Positions 36,448 to 46,034 are shown, counted from the stretch's first letter. The stretch is 64,000 bases of DNA from Stieleria marina (GCA_007741555.1 CP036526.1:744001-808000), one strand, 5' to 3'. Program-made: numbers and translations. Notes: generated by a model from the letters alone, not told the origin.

Positions 36448-38697
36448 TTATTCCTTGGCTTTGCCGATCGCAAACAGCTTGTCTTTGGTGCTGATGTAGA
36501 TCGTTTCGTTGGCGGCCACGGGCGTGCTGTAGACACTACTGCCCATGTTGATTTCTTCCATCGGTTCTTTGTTGTCAGGACCGAATTCAAAGATCGACAC
36601 GTCGCCGTCTTCGTCACCGATGAAAACGTGGCCATCAGCGATCAGAGGACTGCCCCAGCTTTGAGCCAACATGTCGTAGGTGAAATGAACGACCGGTTTG
36701 CCGTCTTTGCCTTTGGCATCCAAACAGTGAACCAAGCCCGAGAAATCGGCGATGTACAGCACGTCGTCTTTGATCGCACATGTTCCACAGCTTCGATGCA
36801 TCTCTTCTTCAAAGTCGATGGAATCGTCACCGTTTTGGTCGAACAAACTGTAGTGCCAAACGACGGCTGAATTCGGATTGTCGACTGCGACTTCACCTTT
36901 TTCTTCTTCGACCGCTTGCAACCGTTTGTGAGCGATCGGCGTTCGTTTGTCGCCTTCGACTTTCATGGCAAGTTGCGGCGACACGTCACCACGTTTGGTC
37001 GGGTCGATGCACCAGAGGTGGCCTTCGCCTTCACCATGCTCGGGGTCTTGGCCCACGGCGACATAAACCATGCCTTCGTAGACGACGGGCGTCGCGATGA
37101 TGTTGTTGCGAGTTCCTTCGCCGCCCAGTTTCCACTGAGAGGTCTTGGGGTTGGCGTCGAATTTCCATAGCAGTTCTGCTTTGCCGTCGGATCCGCCGTC
37201 AGCTTTGAAACTGTAGACGATGCCTTCACCACCTGCGAACAGAACTTGTGGGACACCTCCCAGTTCAGCAACAGCCGGGCTGGACCATTGACCGTGCAAA
37301 ATGTTTTCGCCCGGCGACGCGTCTGTCCAGAGAACCTTGCCCGTGTTCTTGTCTATGCAGAAGAACGAAGGAGCTTTGGGAGCGGGCAGGTTGATGTGTG
37401 ATTCGTCCAGTCCATTGCTTGTGTTGACGAACAGCAAGTCGCCGTAGCTGGTCACGCTGCAAGAACACATGTTGTGTTGGCTGGTGCCCAGTTCTTGCAT
37501 CATGTTGAAGACCCAGATGACATCGGCATCGCGTTTGTCGTCGACACCAAGTGCTTTGTAGATGTTGATTCGCGGTCCCATCTGTTTGATCGTCAGGGTG
37601 CGATCGACACCACCGAACTTGCCAGTGGCTTTCCAAACTTTGCCAGCAGTGACGGCTTCGACTTTTACGTCCCCATCGACTTCTTCACCGGCTTCGGCCA
37701 GCATCTCTTTGACAGCGTCGGTCAGTTTGTTTTCACCCAGGGCAGCCAAGGCTTCCGCGTGGGCTGCGGCGGTGGGGCCAGCGTTCATGATGTCGACAAC
37801 CAGGGCCGCTTCGTCTTTGACAGGACCGTCGTCTTCGCCGTCATAGAATCCATCGGAATCCAAACAGCGGACTTCGCCGCGGCTGGTGACGAACCACAAT
37901 CGATCGCCTTCGACCAATGGAGCACAGCAAATCCCTTGAAGCGGCCAGTCGTGAACTCGGCCGGTGATCAGTTTTTCGCTGCTGTGTTGCCAGAGAAATT
38001 CGCCGCTGGCTTCGTCGAATGCCAACAAGCAGCCCAAGTCAACTTGTGATGGGTAACGCTGCAGGTGGCCGGCACCGTTGTTGGTCCCGACAAATACTTT
38101 TCCGCCAGACACGACCGGGTTGCCGTAGGTTTGGCTACCCAAGTTGGCGACCCAGCGAATATTTTCGGCTTTGGAGTCGTCCCAGTCGCCGGTCTTGCGA
38201 TCAAATTTTCCGATGTCCCACTGCAGGGGCATGTTTTTGGCGTTGGGCACATTGTTCTTTAGGCGTGTGCCGCCCCACTGCGGCCAATCGCCACCGGAGC
38301 TGATCACTTTTTCTGGTGCCACAAAATCATTGATCCCGACCAATGTGGTCGCTGCAGCGGTGCTAGCGACGGCGACTTTGGAAGCAGCCGATTCGATCGA
38401 TGCAGGCTTTTTTGAAACAGGCTTATTCGCAACTGGCTCCGTCGAAGGCGCTGACGATTCGTTGGCGGTCGTCACGGGGGTTTCGATCGGCGTGCCGGTG
38501 CCTGTTGTGATGTTGCTGTTGGCCGTGGTGGTGTTGCTGCCGTTAGCAGTCACATTACTGGCGGTAGCGGTCACGTTTGTCGACAGATTGACGTTAGTGC
38601 TTGCAGGCGGTTTGCAACCGCTCACAGCCATGGTGGCGATCGAGCCCAAAAATGCGGCCCCGAAAACGAGAGACCAAGCGGAAAGTTCTTGTTTCAT
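36448..38697 (-). CDS. PQQ-type beta-propeller lipoprotein with Asn/Thr-rich N-terminus
   Basis: A 749-residue exported protein. MKQELSAWSLVFGAAFLGSIATMAVSGC is a lipoprotein signal with the lipobox Cys at residue 28. A low-complexity Asn/Thr/Val stretch (about 32-70) follows. The rest is propeller: WPQWGGTRLKNNVPN, GNPVVSGGKVFVGTNNG, LLAFDEASGEFLWQH, FFCIDKNTGKVLWTD, MVYVAVGQ, LWCIDP and VFIGDEDGDVSIFEFG are blade-type repeats of the PQQ enzyme/BamB-like family. One EF-hand-like loop (DQNGDDSIDFEEE) is embedded. A hairpin lies downstream. The next upstream gene is a second propeller protein. Ligand and role are unknown; no catalytic PQQ-dehydrogenase motif is evident. Confidence 0.8.
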   Translation of the reverse strand: MKQELSAWSLVFGAAFLGSIATMAVSGCKPPASTNVNLSTNVTATASNVTANGSNTTTANSNITTGTGTPIETPVTTANESSAPSTEPVANKPVSKKPASIESAASKVAVASTAAATTLVGINDFVAPEKVISSGGDWPQWGGTRLKNNVPNAKNMPLQWDIGKFDRKTGDWDDSKAENIRWVANLGSQTYGNPVVSGGKVFVGTNNGAGHLQRYPSQVDLGCLLAFDEASGEFLWQHSSEKLITGRVHDWPLQGICCAPLVEGDRLWFVTSRGEVRCLDSDGFYDGEDDGPVKDEAALVVDIMNAGPTAAAHAEALAALGENKLTDAVKEMLAEAGEEVDGDVKVEAVTAGKVWKATGKFGGVDRTLTIKQMGPRINIYKALGVDDKRDADVIWVFNMMQELGTSQHNMCSCSVTSYGDLLFVNTSNGLDESHINLPAPKAPSFFCIDKNTGKVLWTDASPGENILHGQWSSPAVAELGGVPQVLFAGGEGIVYSFKADGGSDGKAELLWKFDANPKTSQWKLGGEGTRNNIIATPVVYEGMVYVAVGQDPEHGEGEGHLWCIDPTKRGDVSPQLAMKVEGDKRTPIAHKRLQAVEEEKGEVAVDNPNSAVVWHYSLFDQNGDDSIDFEEEMHRSCGTCAIKDDVLYIADFSGLVHCLDAKGKDGKPVVHFTYDMLAQSWGSPLIADGHVFIGDEDGDVSIFEFGPDNKEPMEEINMGSSVYSTPVAANETIYISTKDKLFAIGKAKE

Positions 38698-38796
38698 TGG
38701 TTTGATATTGAGTAGGGAGAGATCGATTGGAGGTGGGGGGCAGATGCCCGGAATGGTTTTGGTGGCCGGATTGTTGATGGCCGGAATTGTGTGGGT

Positions 38797-38827
38797 GGCC
38801 TGGCAGCGATGATAGGGCTGCCAGGCC
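38797..38827. terminator. Hairpin downstream of second PQQ-propeller gene
   Basis: GGCCTGGCAG (38797-38806), eleven-base loop, CTGCCAGGCC (38818-38827): perfect 10-bp stem, about 36 bases past the stop codon at 38863 of the minus-strand gene, without a T-run. Confidence 0.5.
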
Positions 38828-38862
38828 GAAACACTGTCATCCGCTTTTACTCTGGGGCATCT

Positions 38863-41157
38863 TTACTCTTGAGCATCGTTCGCGGTGACTTCGATGTTGT
38901 CCAGATACAGTTCCGCGACTTTCGCGTTTCCGTACAAGCCAGGGCTAGCAGCCAGATTGGGCGTCTCGTCTTTGACCGTGATGGCCCAATCCTTAGGTTC
39001 GTCATCATCGCGTGGCCAGACTTTGCCTCGCAGCAAGGCCGTTTGGTTTGGCGCATCGCCTTGGACATCGACTCGGAATTTCATTCGGTACCACGTGTCT
39101 TCCTTCCAAGGAAACGCGGCGATCGCACCGTTGTCGTTGCCTTTGGACAATCGCAGTTGAGCCGACCAAGTTCGCATTTGGATTTGTTGTTTTTGGCCCA
39201 TCAGGTCCATCACGTAGCCCAAGTTGGTCAGGCCGATGTCCGCCAGTTGGTTGCTCATTCGCTTTCCGCGAATATCAGCAGCGATCGTGTAGCCGGTCAA
39301 ATCACTCGGTCCCATCCACGCTCGGCTACGAGCACCTTTGGGGATGGTTGTGATTTTTGTCAGAGCGGGCGAACCGTCGACTGGTTTGATGATGTGCCGA
39401 TAGCGAGCTCCGACCCATGATACCGGTGGGTCACTCAGTTCATCGAAAGTAAATTTCCATGGCAATGGCGGCACGATGCGAACGCGTGCTTCGCCGGTTA
39501 CGTCGCCGACCTTGGCCGTGATGATCGCAGCAGTGTGAGCCGCGTCGGCGGGTGCTACGTACGAGTTGCCTTCGATCTTTCCGGGGCCTTCGACACTGAA
39601 GACGACATTGCTGGCGTCATCCAAATGTTGCCCGTTGGCGTTGAACACACGGGTGGAGAGCGGCAGTTTCTCGCCTGGTTTCAGAAGCGATTCGTTGGGC
39701 GTGACGATGATGGTTGCGATTTTCAAGTCTTGATCGATGGGCGTTTCGTCGCCCATCGAATCCGCCATCGACACGGACGTTTGAGTGGCTGTGTCGTTGC
39801 CGATGCAAAACAGCGTGTTGGTACTTTGGAAATACAGTCGGCTATCAGCAACGATGGGCGAGGCCGAAAATCCACAGTCACGAACTCGGCCTTTGCTAAG
39901 CACGTCGAACCCGTCTTCGGTGGGTTTGACGATTGCCCAGCGGCCATTTTCCGTGGTCACGTAAATTTTTCCGTCGGCATAGAGCAGAGCTGATCGTTGG
40001 CGACTGCCGACAAACGCTTTCTTTTCGACGATGACTTCGCCGGTCTTGGCGTCAAAGATCCACATCTTGCAACGGTCGTCGACCAAGTACAGTTTGCCGT
40101 CGATCAACACCGGTTCGCTGTAACCGGCGACCACGGCAGGTTCTTTCCACATCTGGCTGACCGAGGTGCCGCTACCGCTGCCGACGACTTTCAACCCAGC
40201 AACCGCTCCCATCACGTTGTTGTTGTCAACGTTTTCTTCGCTTTGACTGCAAAAGACTTGATCGCCCACAACCAGGGGTGTGGCAAAGATCCCGCGTCGC
40301 GACAGTTCGTATTTCCAAAGTGATTTTCCGCTGCGAGGTTGGAATCCCCAGATCGATCCGTCGCCTGCGCCCAGGATCAACTGACGCTGTCCATTGATGG
40401 TGACCAAGCTAGGAGCGGAGTAGGTCGTGTCGTAGGGCAGGTCCTTCGTGCCGCTGAACCAAATGATTTCGCCGCTCTTTTTGTCCATTGCGATCAAGCG
40501 ATGGTTGGGTTTCGCTTTTTCGCCCCAGTTGATAATGATCCCGCTGATGATCACCAAGTCTTCATGAATGACGGGAAAGTTCGTACGGCCACCGTAAGTG
40601 CTGAGCATGCCGAACTGTTCGTGCAACGGAATCGACCAAATCACTTCGCCGGTTTCGCCGTTTAGACAGTGAAAAATGTCACAAGATCCCAAGGCATAAA
40701 CATTGCCGGTTTCGGGATCACCGACGACACTGCTCCATCCAACTCGCTCGGCTGGTACGTCCGAGAGCCAGACGTTGTAACGGTGTTCCCAGATGTCTTT
40801 GCCGGTTTTGGCGTCGACACAGACGATTCGTTCTCCATCGCGAAACGTGTCAGCGTCAGCTCGTTGGATGGTGTATAGCCGACCGTTCATTGCGATCGGC
40901 GTGCAGGGTCCACCCAAATCGTCGCGTTTCCAAAGCAGATTGCTGCCTTCGCCGCCCTCGGGATCCCAGTCTTCGGGCAATCCCGTTGCGGTGGCTGTTC
41001 CGTCATAGCTGGGGCCACGCCAGTAAGGCCAGTCGGCGGTATCAGCGAATGCCGTTTCGCAGGTGCTCAACAACGCCGCTACCAACAAGGCCATCGCCAA
41101 AGTGGTTGGTGCCACACGGGCGGCGGTTCGTTGGAAGCCAGTGAAACAAAGTTGCAT
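38863..41157 (-). CDS. Secreted PQQ-type beta-propeller protein with jelly-roll-like C-terminus
   Basis: About 764 residues. A signal peptide (MQLCFTGFQRTAARVAPTT... AFADT) starts at ATG 41157; the frame opens upstream to 41256. WPYWRGPSYDGTATATGLP begins the propeller typical of planctomycete PQQ-repeat proteins. Repeat blades include RLYTIQRADADTF, CVDAKTGKDIWEHRYN, NVYALGSCDIFHCLNGETGEVIWSI, KLYLVDDRCKMWIFDAKTGEV, YVTTENGRWAIVKP and TLFCIGND. Residues ~490-560 are Ig-like (IVTPNESLLKPGEKLPLSTRVF). The last ~190 residues look like a 3-keto-disaccharide-hydrolase/LamG-type beta sandwich. It belongs to the same strand group as its neighbour propeller, separated by 165 bases. Function not known. 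Confidence 0.8.
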   Translation of the reverse strand: MQLCFTGFQRTAARVAPTTLAMALLVAALLSTCETAFADTADWPYWRGPSYDGTATATGLPEDWDPEGGEGSNLLWKRDDLGGPCTPIAMNGRLYTIQRADADTFRDGERIVCVDAKTGKDIWEHRYNVWLSDVPAERVGWSSVVGDPETGNVYALGSCDIFHCLNGETGEVIWSIPLHEQFGMLSTYGGRTNFPVIHEDLVIISGIIINWGEKAKPNHRLIAMDKKSGEIIWFSGTKDLPYDTTYSAPSLVTINGQRQLILGAGDGSIWGFQPRSGKSLWKYELSRRGIFATPLVVGDQVFCSQSEENVDNNNVMGAVAGLKVVGSGSGTSVSQMWKEPAVVAGYSEPVLIDGKLYLVDDRCKMWIFDAKTGEVIVEKKAFVGSRQRSALLYADGKIYVTTENGRWAIVKPTEDGFDVLSKGRVRDCGFSASPIVADSRLYFQSTNTLFCIGNDTATQTSVSMADSMGDETPIDQDLKIATIIVTPNESLLKPGEKLPLSTRVFNANGQHLDDASNVVFSVEGPGKIEGNSYVAPADAAHTAAIITAKVGDVTGEARVRIVPPLPWKFTFDELSDPPVSWVGARYRHIIKPVDGSPALTKITTIPKGARSRAWMGPSDLTGYTIAADIRGKRMSNQLADIGLTNLGYVMDLMGQKQQIQMRTWSAQLRLSKGNDNGAIAAFPWKEDTWYRMKFRVDVQGDAPNQTALLRGKVWPRDDDEPKDWAITVKDETPNLAASPGLYGNAKVAELYLDNIEVTANDAQE

Positions 41158-41361
41158 CGGTAAACTCTCAGGGAGGAAGTTGTCGGGGGAGTTTGGTTTG
41201 GTAGGTTCAATGTCGCGGCAAGATCGCGGCGGATCAATCGTCAAAGTCGTCCGCATCGCCGGAGACCGAATCTTTTAACACGGCTGAGGAGCTGTCGATT
41301 CGGTTCGATTGTATTTTCATTACTCATTTCACTGCTCGCATCATTACTCAGCCGAAATCGC

Positions 41362-41799
41362 TCAGTCGAAATATTCGTCTGCGGGATCAAAGTTGGGCGT
41401 GCAGAATATCAAGACTTGCATTTGCCCGATCGCCCGGTGGCGAACGCCGGGAGGAATCAGGATCGAAGTCATGGTTTGGATGGGGGTTCGCTGACCGTCG
41501 AGTTCGATGGCCGCGTCAGGTTCGCATTGCAAAATAACGTAAACCTCGGTGTGTTCTTTGTGATAGTGTTCACGTGCATCCTTGCTGATTTGGGTCAAAT
41601 GAACAGTGCCGGGCGTTTCGTCGCGGTCCGCAAATGCTCGCTTGGCGATTCCGCAGGGGCACTCAACCCCAGGCAACGAAGGCAGGTTGACGATTGCCGC
41701 AGTCGATCCTTGAGCCGCCAAGGTAGAGTTGTTGGGGGCGGGGGTAGCGTTCGTGGGTGCTGAAGCACGGTTGATTGGCGAAGCGGCCCGTTCAGTCAT
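41362..41799 (-). CDS. Small cupin-domain protein
   Basis: A 145-residue protein. Residues ~1-40 are Ala/Pro/Asn-rich linker. REHYHKEHTEVYVILQCEPDAAIELDG and ILIPPGVRHRAIG are cupin motifs 1 and 2, with His-x-His and the later His as probable metal ligands. Such small cupins bind metals, sugars or act as dioxygenases or isomerases; substrate unknown. No signal peptide. It is 205 bases upstream of the PQQ gene on the same strand. Confidence 0.85.
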   Translation of the reverse strand: MTERAASPINRASAPTNATPAPNNSTLAAQGSTAAIVNLPSLPGVECPCGIAKRAFADRDETPGTVHLTQISKDAREHYHKEHTEVYVILQCEPDAAIELDGQRTPIQTMTSILIPPGVRHRAIGQMQVLIFCTPNFDPADEYFD

Positions 41800-42493
41800 T
41801 GGGGATGCTCATTGAAAACCGGCGGGAGTCTCACTCTGCCGAGGGGGGGCTGGTTTTCGGGAGGGGCAATTGTTGCAGCGATCACCTCGGTAGGCGACCA
41901 ACACGACGAAAAAAGGTGGGATGGGTACAGACCTTACAGTGCTAGCAATCCAGGCCTTCAAAGCTCCGTTTTGGGTCCGTCTGTGCAGTTTATACCGATT
42001 GGTCCCGATGTGCCATGCGCGCATCCGGAACTAGGCGAATGACCCCGAAAACTCCGTGTTTCGGCATAATCGGTATTGCTTTCCAACGTGCAGAAATTCG
42101 CTTGGAACACTGATTGATCCAGTTGTTCACGTCGATACGTCTACAGCGTTCGAGTAGCTAAGTTCCCAACTCGTGGTTGTGAACCTGGCTAAACGAAAGA
42201 AGACCCAACGGGGATCGACATTGGATGTTGGTCTCCGCTGAGCAACCACTAAGTAGAGCCGCGTGATCTAAGTCCAAGCAGAAATGCTGACGGCGGGATG
42301 TGCGAGCTGAACGAAGTCGGCTGATCAAGTTCGCTTGATCTACCAAGTGCTCAAGACGTTTGAGGTCTGCTCGTCGGCAACTTCGTCCGACGACTGGATC
42401 TGAGCGTTGACCGCCGATTTGGTGAATGCGATTGCATTTGGTGTTTGCTCAGGAAACTACCCGCGTAGAGACACTAAGGGAGACGTGGTAACT
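41800..42493. other. Long leader region before Cys-rich protein gene
   Basis: About 694 bases between divergent genes with no convincing coding sequence. Candidate frames at 41812-42042 and 42158-42346 have no domain. The end, AAGGGAGACG about 10 bases before ATG 42494, is a good ribosome site. The length suggests long untranslated RNA or regulatory DNA for the Cys-rich protein gene; I could not identify a riboswitch or sigma54 box. Confidence 0.4.
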
Positions 42494-43639
42494 ATGAAAC
42501 GTTCAATTTTTGCTTTGGCAATGTTGCTTGCTTGTAGCTTTTCGACACAGAGCTACGGATTTGATCTTTTGGATCGCATGATGGGTGCCAGCTGTGGATC
42601 GTCCAGCTGTTGCGACAGCGGATGTGCTGCTGGACCATCCTGTGGATGCGAATCGGCCTGTGGCGGCGGATGTGCTAGCGGCGGATGTGGACTGCTAGGT
42701 GGTGGATGTTCGGCTGACCCAGGTTGCGGCTGCGAAGCGGCAGGTTGTGGTTGTGCAGCACCAAGCTGCGACGGTGGCTGTGCTGCTGGCGGATGTGCAC
42801 CTAGCTGCGACAGTGGCTGTGCAAGTGGAGCTTGCGGCTGTGGTGCCGCACCATCTTGTGGATGCGAATCGGGCTGCAGCAACGGCTGTGGCTTGCTGAG
42901 CGGTTGTGGTCTGTCGGGCGGATGCAAATCCGAACCAGCTTGTGGCTGTGAAGCTGCTGGCTGTGGCTGTGCCGCACCAAGCTGCGACGGTGGCTGTGCC
43001 GCTGGCGGTTGTGGTTGTGCATCGGGTCCAAGCTGTGGTTGCGAAACTGCTTCTTGCCTTAGCCCCAAAAAGAGCTGTGGCCTGTTGGGCAAACTGTTCG
43101 GCAAATCCAACTGTGGTAGCAACGGCTGTGACAGCGGATGTGCCGCTGGAGCTTGCGGCTGTGCCGCACCAAGCTGCGACGGTGGCTGTGCCGCTGGCGG
43201 ATGTGGTTGTGCATCGGGTCCAAGCTGTGGCTGCGAATCGGCTTCGTGCTGTGGCTCGAAAAAGAGCTGTGGCCTGATGACAAAGTTGTTCGGCAACTTG
43301 AACTGTAAGCAAAGCAGCTGCGACAGCGGTTGTGCAGGTGGCTGTGCCGGTGGATGCGACAGCGGCTGTGCTGCTGGCGGATGTGCTTCGGCTGGATGTG
43401 GTTGCAACAGTGCTCCTGCTTGTGGCTGCGAAGCTCCTTGTGGCTGTGCAAGTGCTCCTGTTCAGTACTCGGCTCCTACAGCTGCTCCGATGCAAGCTGC
43501 TCCTGTTTACCAGCCTGCACCTGCTGCAGTTGCTCCTTCACACTCGGCACCACTGCCACCAGCACCGATTGCTGACCCAAGTGCCCGTATGATGACAAAG
43601 CGTCACATCCTTCAAGCAAGTGCTGAATTCGTTCGCTAA
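42494..43639 (+). CDS. Secreted Cys/Gly-rich repeat protein
   Basis: A 381-residue protein with a signal peptide (MKRSIFALAMLLACSFSTQSYG). I counted 67 Cys, nearly all in residues ~34-310, with Gly, Ala and Ser filling. Repeats of the type GCGCAAPSCDGGCAAGGCGC, PSCGCE and KKSCGL-x-x-KLFG occur two to four times each. The last ~70 residues are Pro/Ala/Gln-rich (PVQYSAPTAAPMQAAPVYQP) and end in a helical MMTKRHILQASAEFVR. No enzyme motif. Planctomycete walls of the Pirellula type are reported to be Cys-rich protein, so a disulfide-linked wall or matrix protein, or metal binding, is plausible but inferred. A terminator follows. Several shadow frames exist on the minus strand. Confidence 0.85.
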   Translation: MKRSIFALAMLLACSFSTQSYGFDLLDRMMGASCGSSSCCDSGCAAGPSCGCESACGGGCASGGCGLLGGGCSADPGCGCEAAGCGCAAPSCDGGCAAGGCAPSCDSGCASGACGCGAAPSCGCESGCSNGCGLLSGCGLSGGCKSEPACGCEAAGCGCAAPSCDGGCAAGGCGCASGPSCGCETASCLSPKKSCGLLGKLFGKSNCGSNGCDSGCAAGACGCAAPSCDGGCAAGGCGCASGPSCGCESASCCGSKKSCGLMTKLFGNLNCKQSSCDSGCAGGCAGGCDSGCAAGGCASAGCGCNSAPACGCEAPCGCASAPVQYSAPTAAPMQAAPVYQPAPAAVAPSHSAPLPPAPIADPSARMMTKRHILQASAEFVR

Positions 43640-43701
43640 GAACGAATTCGCTCGCTGCTAAAGCAAGTGCATGGCACTACTGCTCTAGATGTGACCAACA
43701 A

Positions 43702-43737
43702 ACGACCCGGCGGGGGAAACCTAGCCGGGTCGTTTTT
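43702..43737 (+). terminator. Rho-independent terminator after Cys-rich gene
   Basis: ACGACCCGGC (43702-43711), twelve-base loop, GCCGGGTCGT (43724-43733), then a T-run to about 43737. Strong stem, beginning 63 bases after the stop codon, consistent with high transcription of this gene. Confidence 0.85.
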
Positions 43738-43900
43738 CGTTTGCGCTGATGACTTGATAGCAACCTTTTCGTGTTGACGCCTGGCGTGCAAACCTAGTAT
43801 TAGCAAGTGTTGAATTGCGGCCACGGAAGCCTTTTCGCCACGCTCTGCTGACGACGTTCTGTAGACGAAGCTCGGTAGACCACGCTCTGTAAATTCGCTC

Positions 43901-45103
43901 ATGCCTAAAAATGTATTCTTCTCCGTTGGCGAACCCAGTGGTGACCAACACGCAGCACGTTTGATCGAACGTCTGACTGAGCACCAAACCGAAATTCGTA
44001 CGCGAGGGTTCGGCGGACAAGCGATGCAGGCGGCGGGATGTGACGTCCAGCTGGACCTCACCGAGCACGCCGTGGTGGGAATTGTCGAAGTGATCCCCAA
44101 GCTACGGCAGTTCTTTCAGTTCGTGGACCAAGCCGAAGAGGTGTTTCGCAGCGAAAAGATCGATGCGGTCGTCTTGGTTGACTTCCCAGGTTTTAACTGG
44201 CACATCGCCAAACGCGCCAAAAAATACGGCATTGAAGTTTTCTATTACTGCCCGCCGCAGCTCTGGGCGTGGGGTGGATGGCGCGTCCGCAAAATGCGTC
44301 GCACGGTCGATCATGTGCTGGCCGTGTTGCCTATCGAAGAAACTTTTTTTTCACAGCATGGGATTCCGACGACGTATGTTGGCCATCCGTTCTTTGATGC
44401 GGTTCAAGAAAAGCAGCTCGATCAATCGTTGCTCACCGCGATGCAGCAACAGTGTGACCAAGGCGATCATCTGGTGGCGGTGCTGCCCGGTTCGCGAGGC
44501 CACGAAGTCCGCCAGAATTGGCCCATCATGCTTGAGTCGATTCGTCGGCTGACCAAAGCTCACCCGCGTGCTCGTTTCCAAGTAGCCGCTTACCGTGAGC
44601 AACAGATGCAGTGGTGTCGTGATCAGATGACGCCGCAAGACGAATCGCTGCCGATCGACTTTTATCTGGGAAAAACCAGCGAAGTGATCGAAGGATCGCG
44701 TTGCGCGATGATGGTCAGTGGGTCAGTTAGTCTGGAGATGATGGCACGTCGAAAACCTGCGGCGGTCATCTATCGCGTCGGGCGGCTGCTCTATGGTTTT
44801 GCCAAATGCGTGATTGGTGTCGACAGCATGACGCTGCCCAACTTGATGGGGCCCAAAAAGGTGTATCCCGAATTGGTTTCGGTAGGAAACCCTGAGCCAG
44901 CTGTTGAGTTTCTGTGCAACACAGTGCACGCGATGCTGAAGGATGAATTCTATTACCAAAGCAGCCTGGTGCAGCTGAATCGATTGTCTGATCAACACGC
45001 TCAATGTGGTGCGACCACGCGAGCAGCTCATTGGATCGCGGATCGCGTCTGCCCGGCAGACTTGGGCGTTTCTCAATCAGTGCCCACTCGCAACGCTGCC
45101 TAG
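43901..45103 (+). CDS. lpxB: Lipid-A-disaccharide synthase
   Basis: A 400-residue GT19 enzyme joining UDP-2,3-diacylglucosamine and lipid X into the lipid A disaccharide at the inner membrane face. NVFFSVGEPSGDQHAARLIERL is the conserved N-terminus. VVLVDFPGFNWHIAKRAKK, YYCPPQLWAWGGWRVRKMRR, YVGHPFFDAV, LPGSRGHEV and the SGSVSLEMMARRKPAAVIYR stretch are family motifs. Length is typical (~380). It implies an LPS-type outer membrane. It is flanked by the Cys-rich gene and a membrane protein, without clear operon partners (no lpxA/lpxD/fabZ cluster). Confidence 0.95.
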   Translation: MPKNVFFSVGEPSGDQHAARLIERLTEHQTEIRTRGFGGQAMQAAGCDVQLDLTEHAVVGIVEVIPKLRQFFQFVDQAEEVFRSEKIDAVVLVDFPGFNWHIAKRAKKYGIEVFYYCPPQLWAWGGWRVRKMRRTVDHVLAVLPIEETFFSQHGIPTTYVGHPFFDAVQEKQLDQSLLTAMQQQCDQGDHLVAVLPGSRGHEVRQNWPIMLESIRRLTKAHPRARFQVAAYREQQMQWCRDQMTPQDESLPIDFYLGKTSEVIEGSRCAMMVSGSVSLEMMARRKPAAVIYRVGRLLYGFAKCVIGVDSMTLPNLMGPKKVYPELVSVGNPEPAVEFLCNTVHAMLKDEFYYQSSLVQLNRLSDQHAQCGATTRAAHWIADRVCPADLGVSQSVPTRNAA

Positions 45104-45284
45104 CGTTTACTGCGACGGTCGGCATAGGCACGGCTAGGTGGCTGGCCCTGGTGTTTGGCCTCGGCGGCGTGATAAATTCGTCTTTGCTGGGAAACCAATT
45201 TGGCCTCGGATGCGTATAAGGCCAGGTTAGGGTTGTTTTTGCTAAGCAAGTCGCCGTTTTTTACGCTATCCACGAAGTTTTTTG

Positions 45285-46031
45285 ATGTCGATCGATTCAG
45301 ATTCTAACCTGTCAGCCATGACGACGATGTCGGCCGAAGCGGGGTTTGACGGGAGCGATATTCAGGCTCCGATTCGCATTTCGGGTTTCCTCTGTTTGAT
45401 TTTGGGCCTGGCCAGCGTGGGTTCCTTTCTGGCAATCGGGATGTTGTTCATTCCCTTTTTCGCGATCGCATTTGGCCTTTATGCGCTCCGCCGCTACAGT
45501 CCGCCCAAACCCGTGGGGGTGACGGCGGCCTACTTGGGTGTTTTGCTGGCCGTCGGTTTTGGAGCATTTGGACTCGGTGTGCCTCTGTTCAAAAAGCACA
45601 CGCTGGGAAGTCAGGCCGAGCAGTTTGCAAGGGACTACATCAAATTGGTTTCGATGGGGCATGATTACTATGCCCTTGAACTACAAAAAGAACACTTCAA
45701 TCGGTTCCTGCGTTCGATGCCGCTGGAGGAACACTACGCGTCAAATGAAGTGTCCAAAAGAGCGTTAGAAGACTTTCGCCAAGACGGGCTCAGAGACTTG
45801 TTGGTCGCGGCGGGACCGGATGCCGAGTGGGAATTGGATCGGCCGATTCGTGTCTTTCACAGTTATGGCCGCGACAATGCCGATGTCGTTTTGTCCAACG
45901 AAGGGCCGACTGGTGCGCGACTGATTCGAGTGCTGTTGGAGAGCAACGTTTCCGAGGCAGGCGATCTTCAGTGGCACGTCAAAGTGTTCCAGCAGTATCG
46001 TGAACGAATCGTTGCCGAAACGGTCATGTAG
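45285..46031 (+). CDS. Hypothetical protein with two N-terminal TM helices (DUF4190-like)
   Basis: A 248-residue protein. After an N-terminal leader, two or three TM helices (ISGFLCLILGLASVGSFLAIGMLFIPFFAIAFGLYALRRY and AAYLGVLLAVGFGAFGLGVPLF) resemble the DUF4190 two-helix unit. The remaining ~140 residues are soluble, mixed alpha/beta (FARDYIKLVSMGHDYYALELQ, ARLIRVLLESNV, WHVKVFQQYRERI). Function unknown. ATG at 45285; TTG at 45282 is also in frame. It converges on dnaE2 with a 3-base gap. Confidence 0.75.
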   Translation: MSIDSDSNLSAMTTMSAEAGFDGSDIQAPIRISGFLCLILGLASVGSFLAIGMLFIPFFAIAFGLYALRRYSPPKPVGVTAAYLGVLLAVGFGAFGLGVPLFKKHTLGSQAEQFARDYIKLVSMGHDYYALELQKEHFNRFLRSMPLEEHYASNEVSKRALEDFRQDGLRDLLVAAGPDAEWELDRPIRVFHSYGRDNADVVLSNEGPTGARLIRVLLESNVSEAGDLQWHVKVFQQYRERIVAETVM

Positions 46032-46034
46032 AGA

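Noticed and set aside
42060-42420. Sigma54-type promoter or riboswitch before the Cys-rich gene
   Set aside because: GG/GC pairs with the wrong spacing (13, or 10 followed by GA) do not meet the -24/-12 rule, and no known aptamer fold was apparent.
42600-43300. CRISPR array inside the repetitive stretch
   Set aside because: The repeats are in frame, vary in length and encode Gly/Cys-rich protein; there are no unique spacers of equal size.
42553-43495. Long minus-strand frames opposite the Cys-rich gene (up to 284 residues)
   Set aside because: They are Pro/Gln/His- or Ser/Thr/Ala-rich mirror products of the GGC/TGT-rich coding repeats and lack a signal or start context. They are shadows, not genes.
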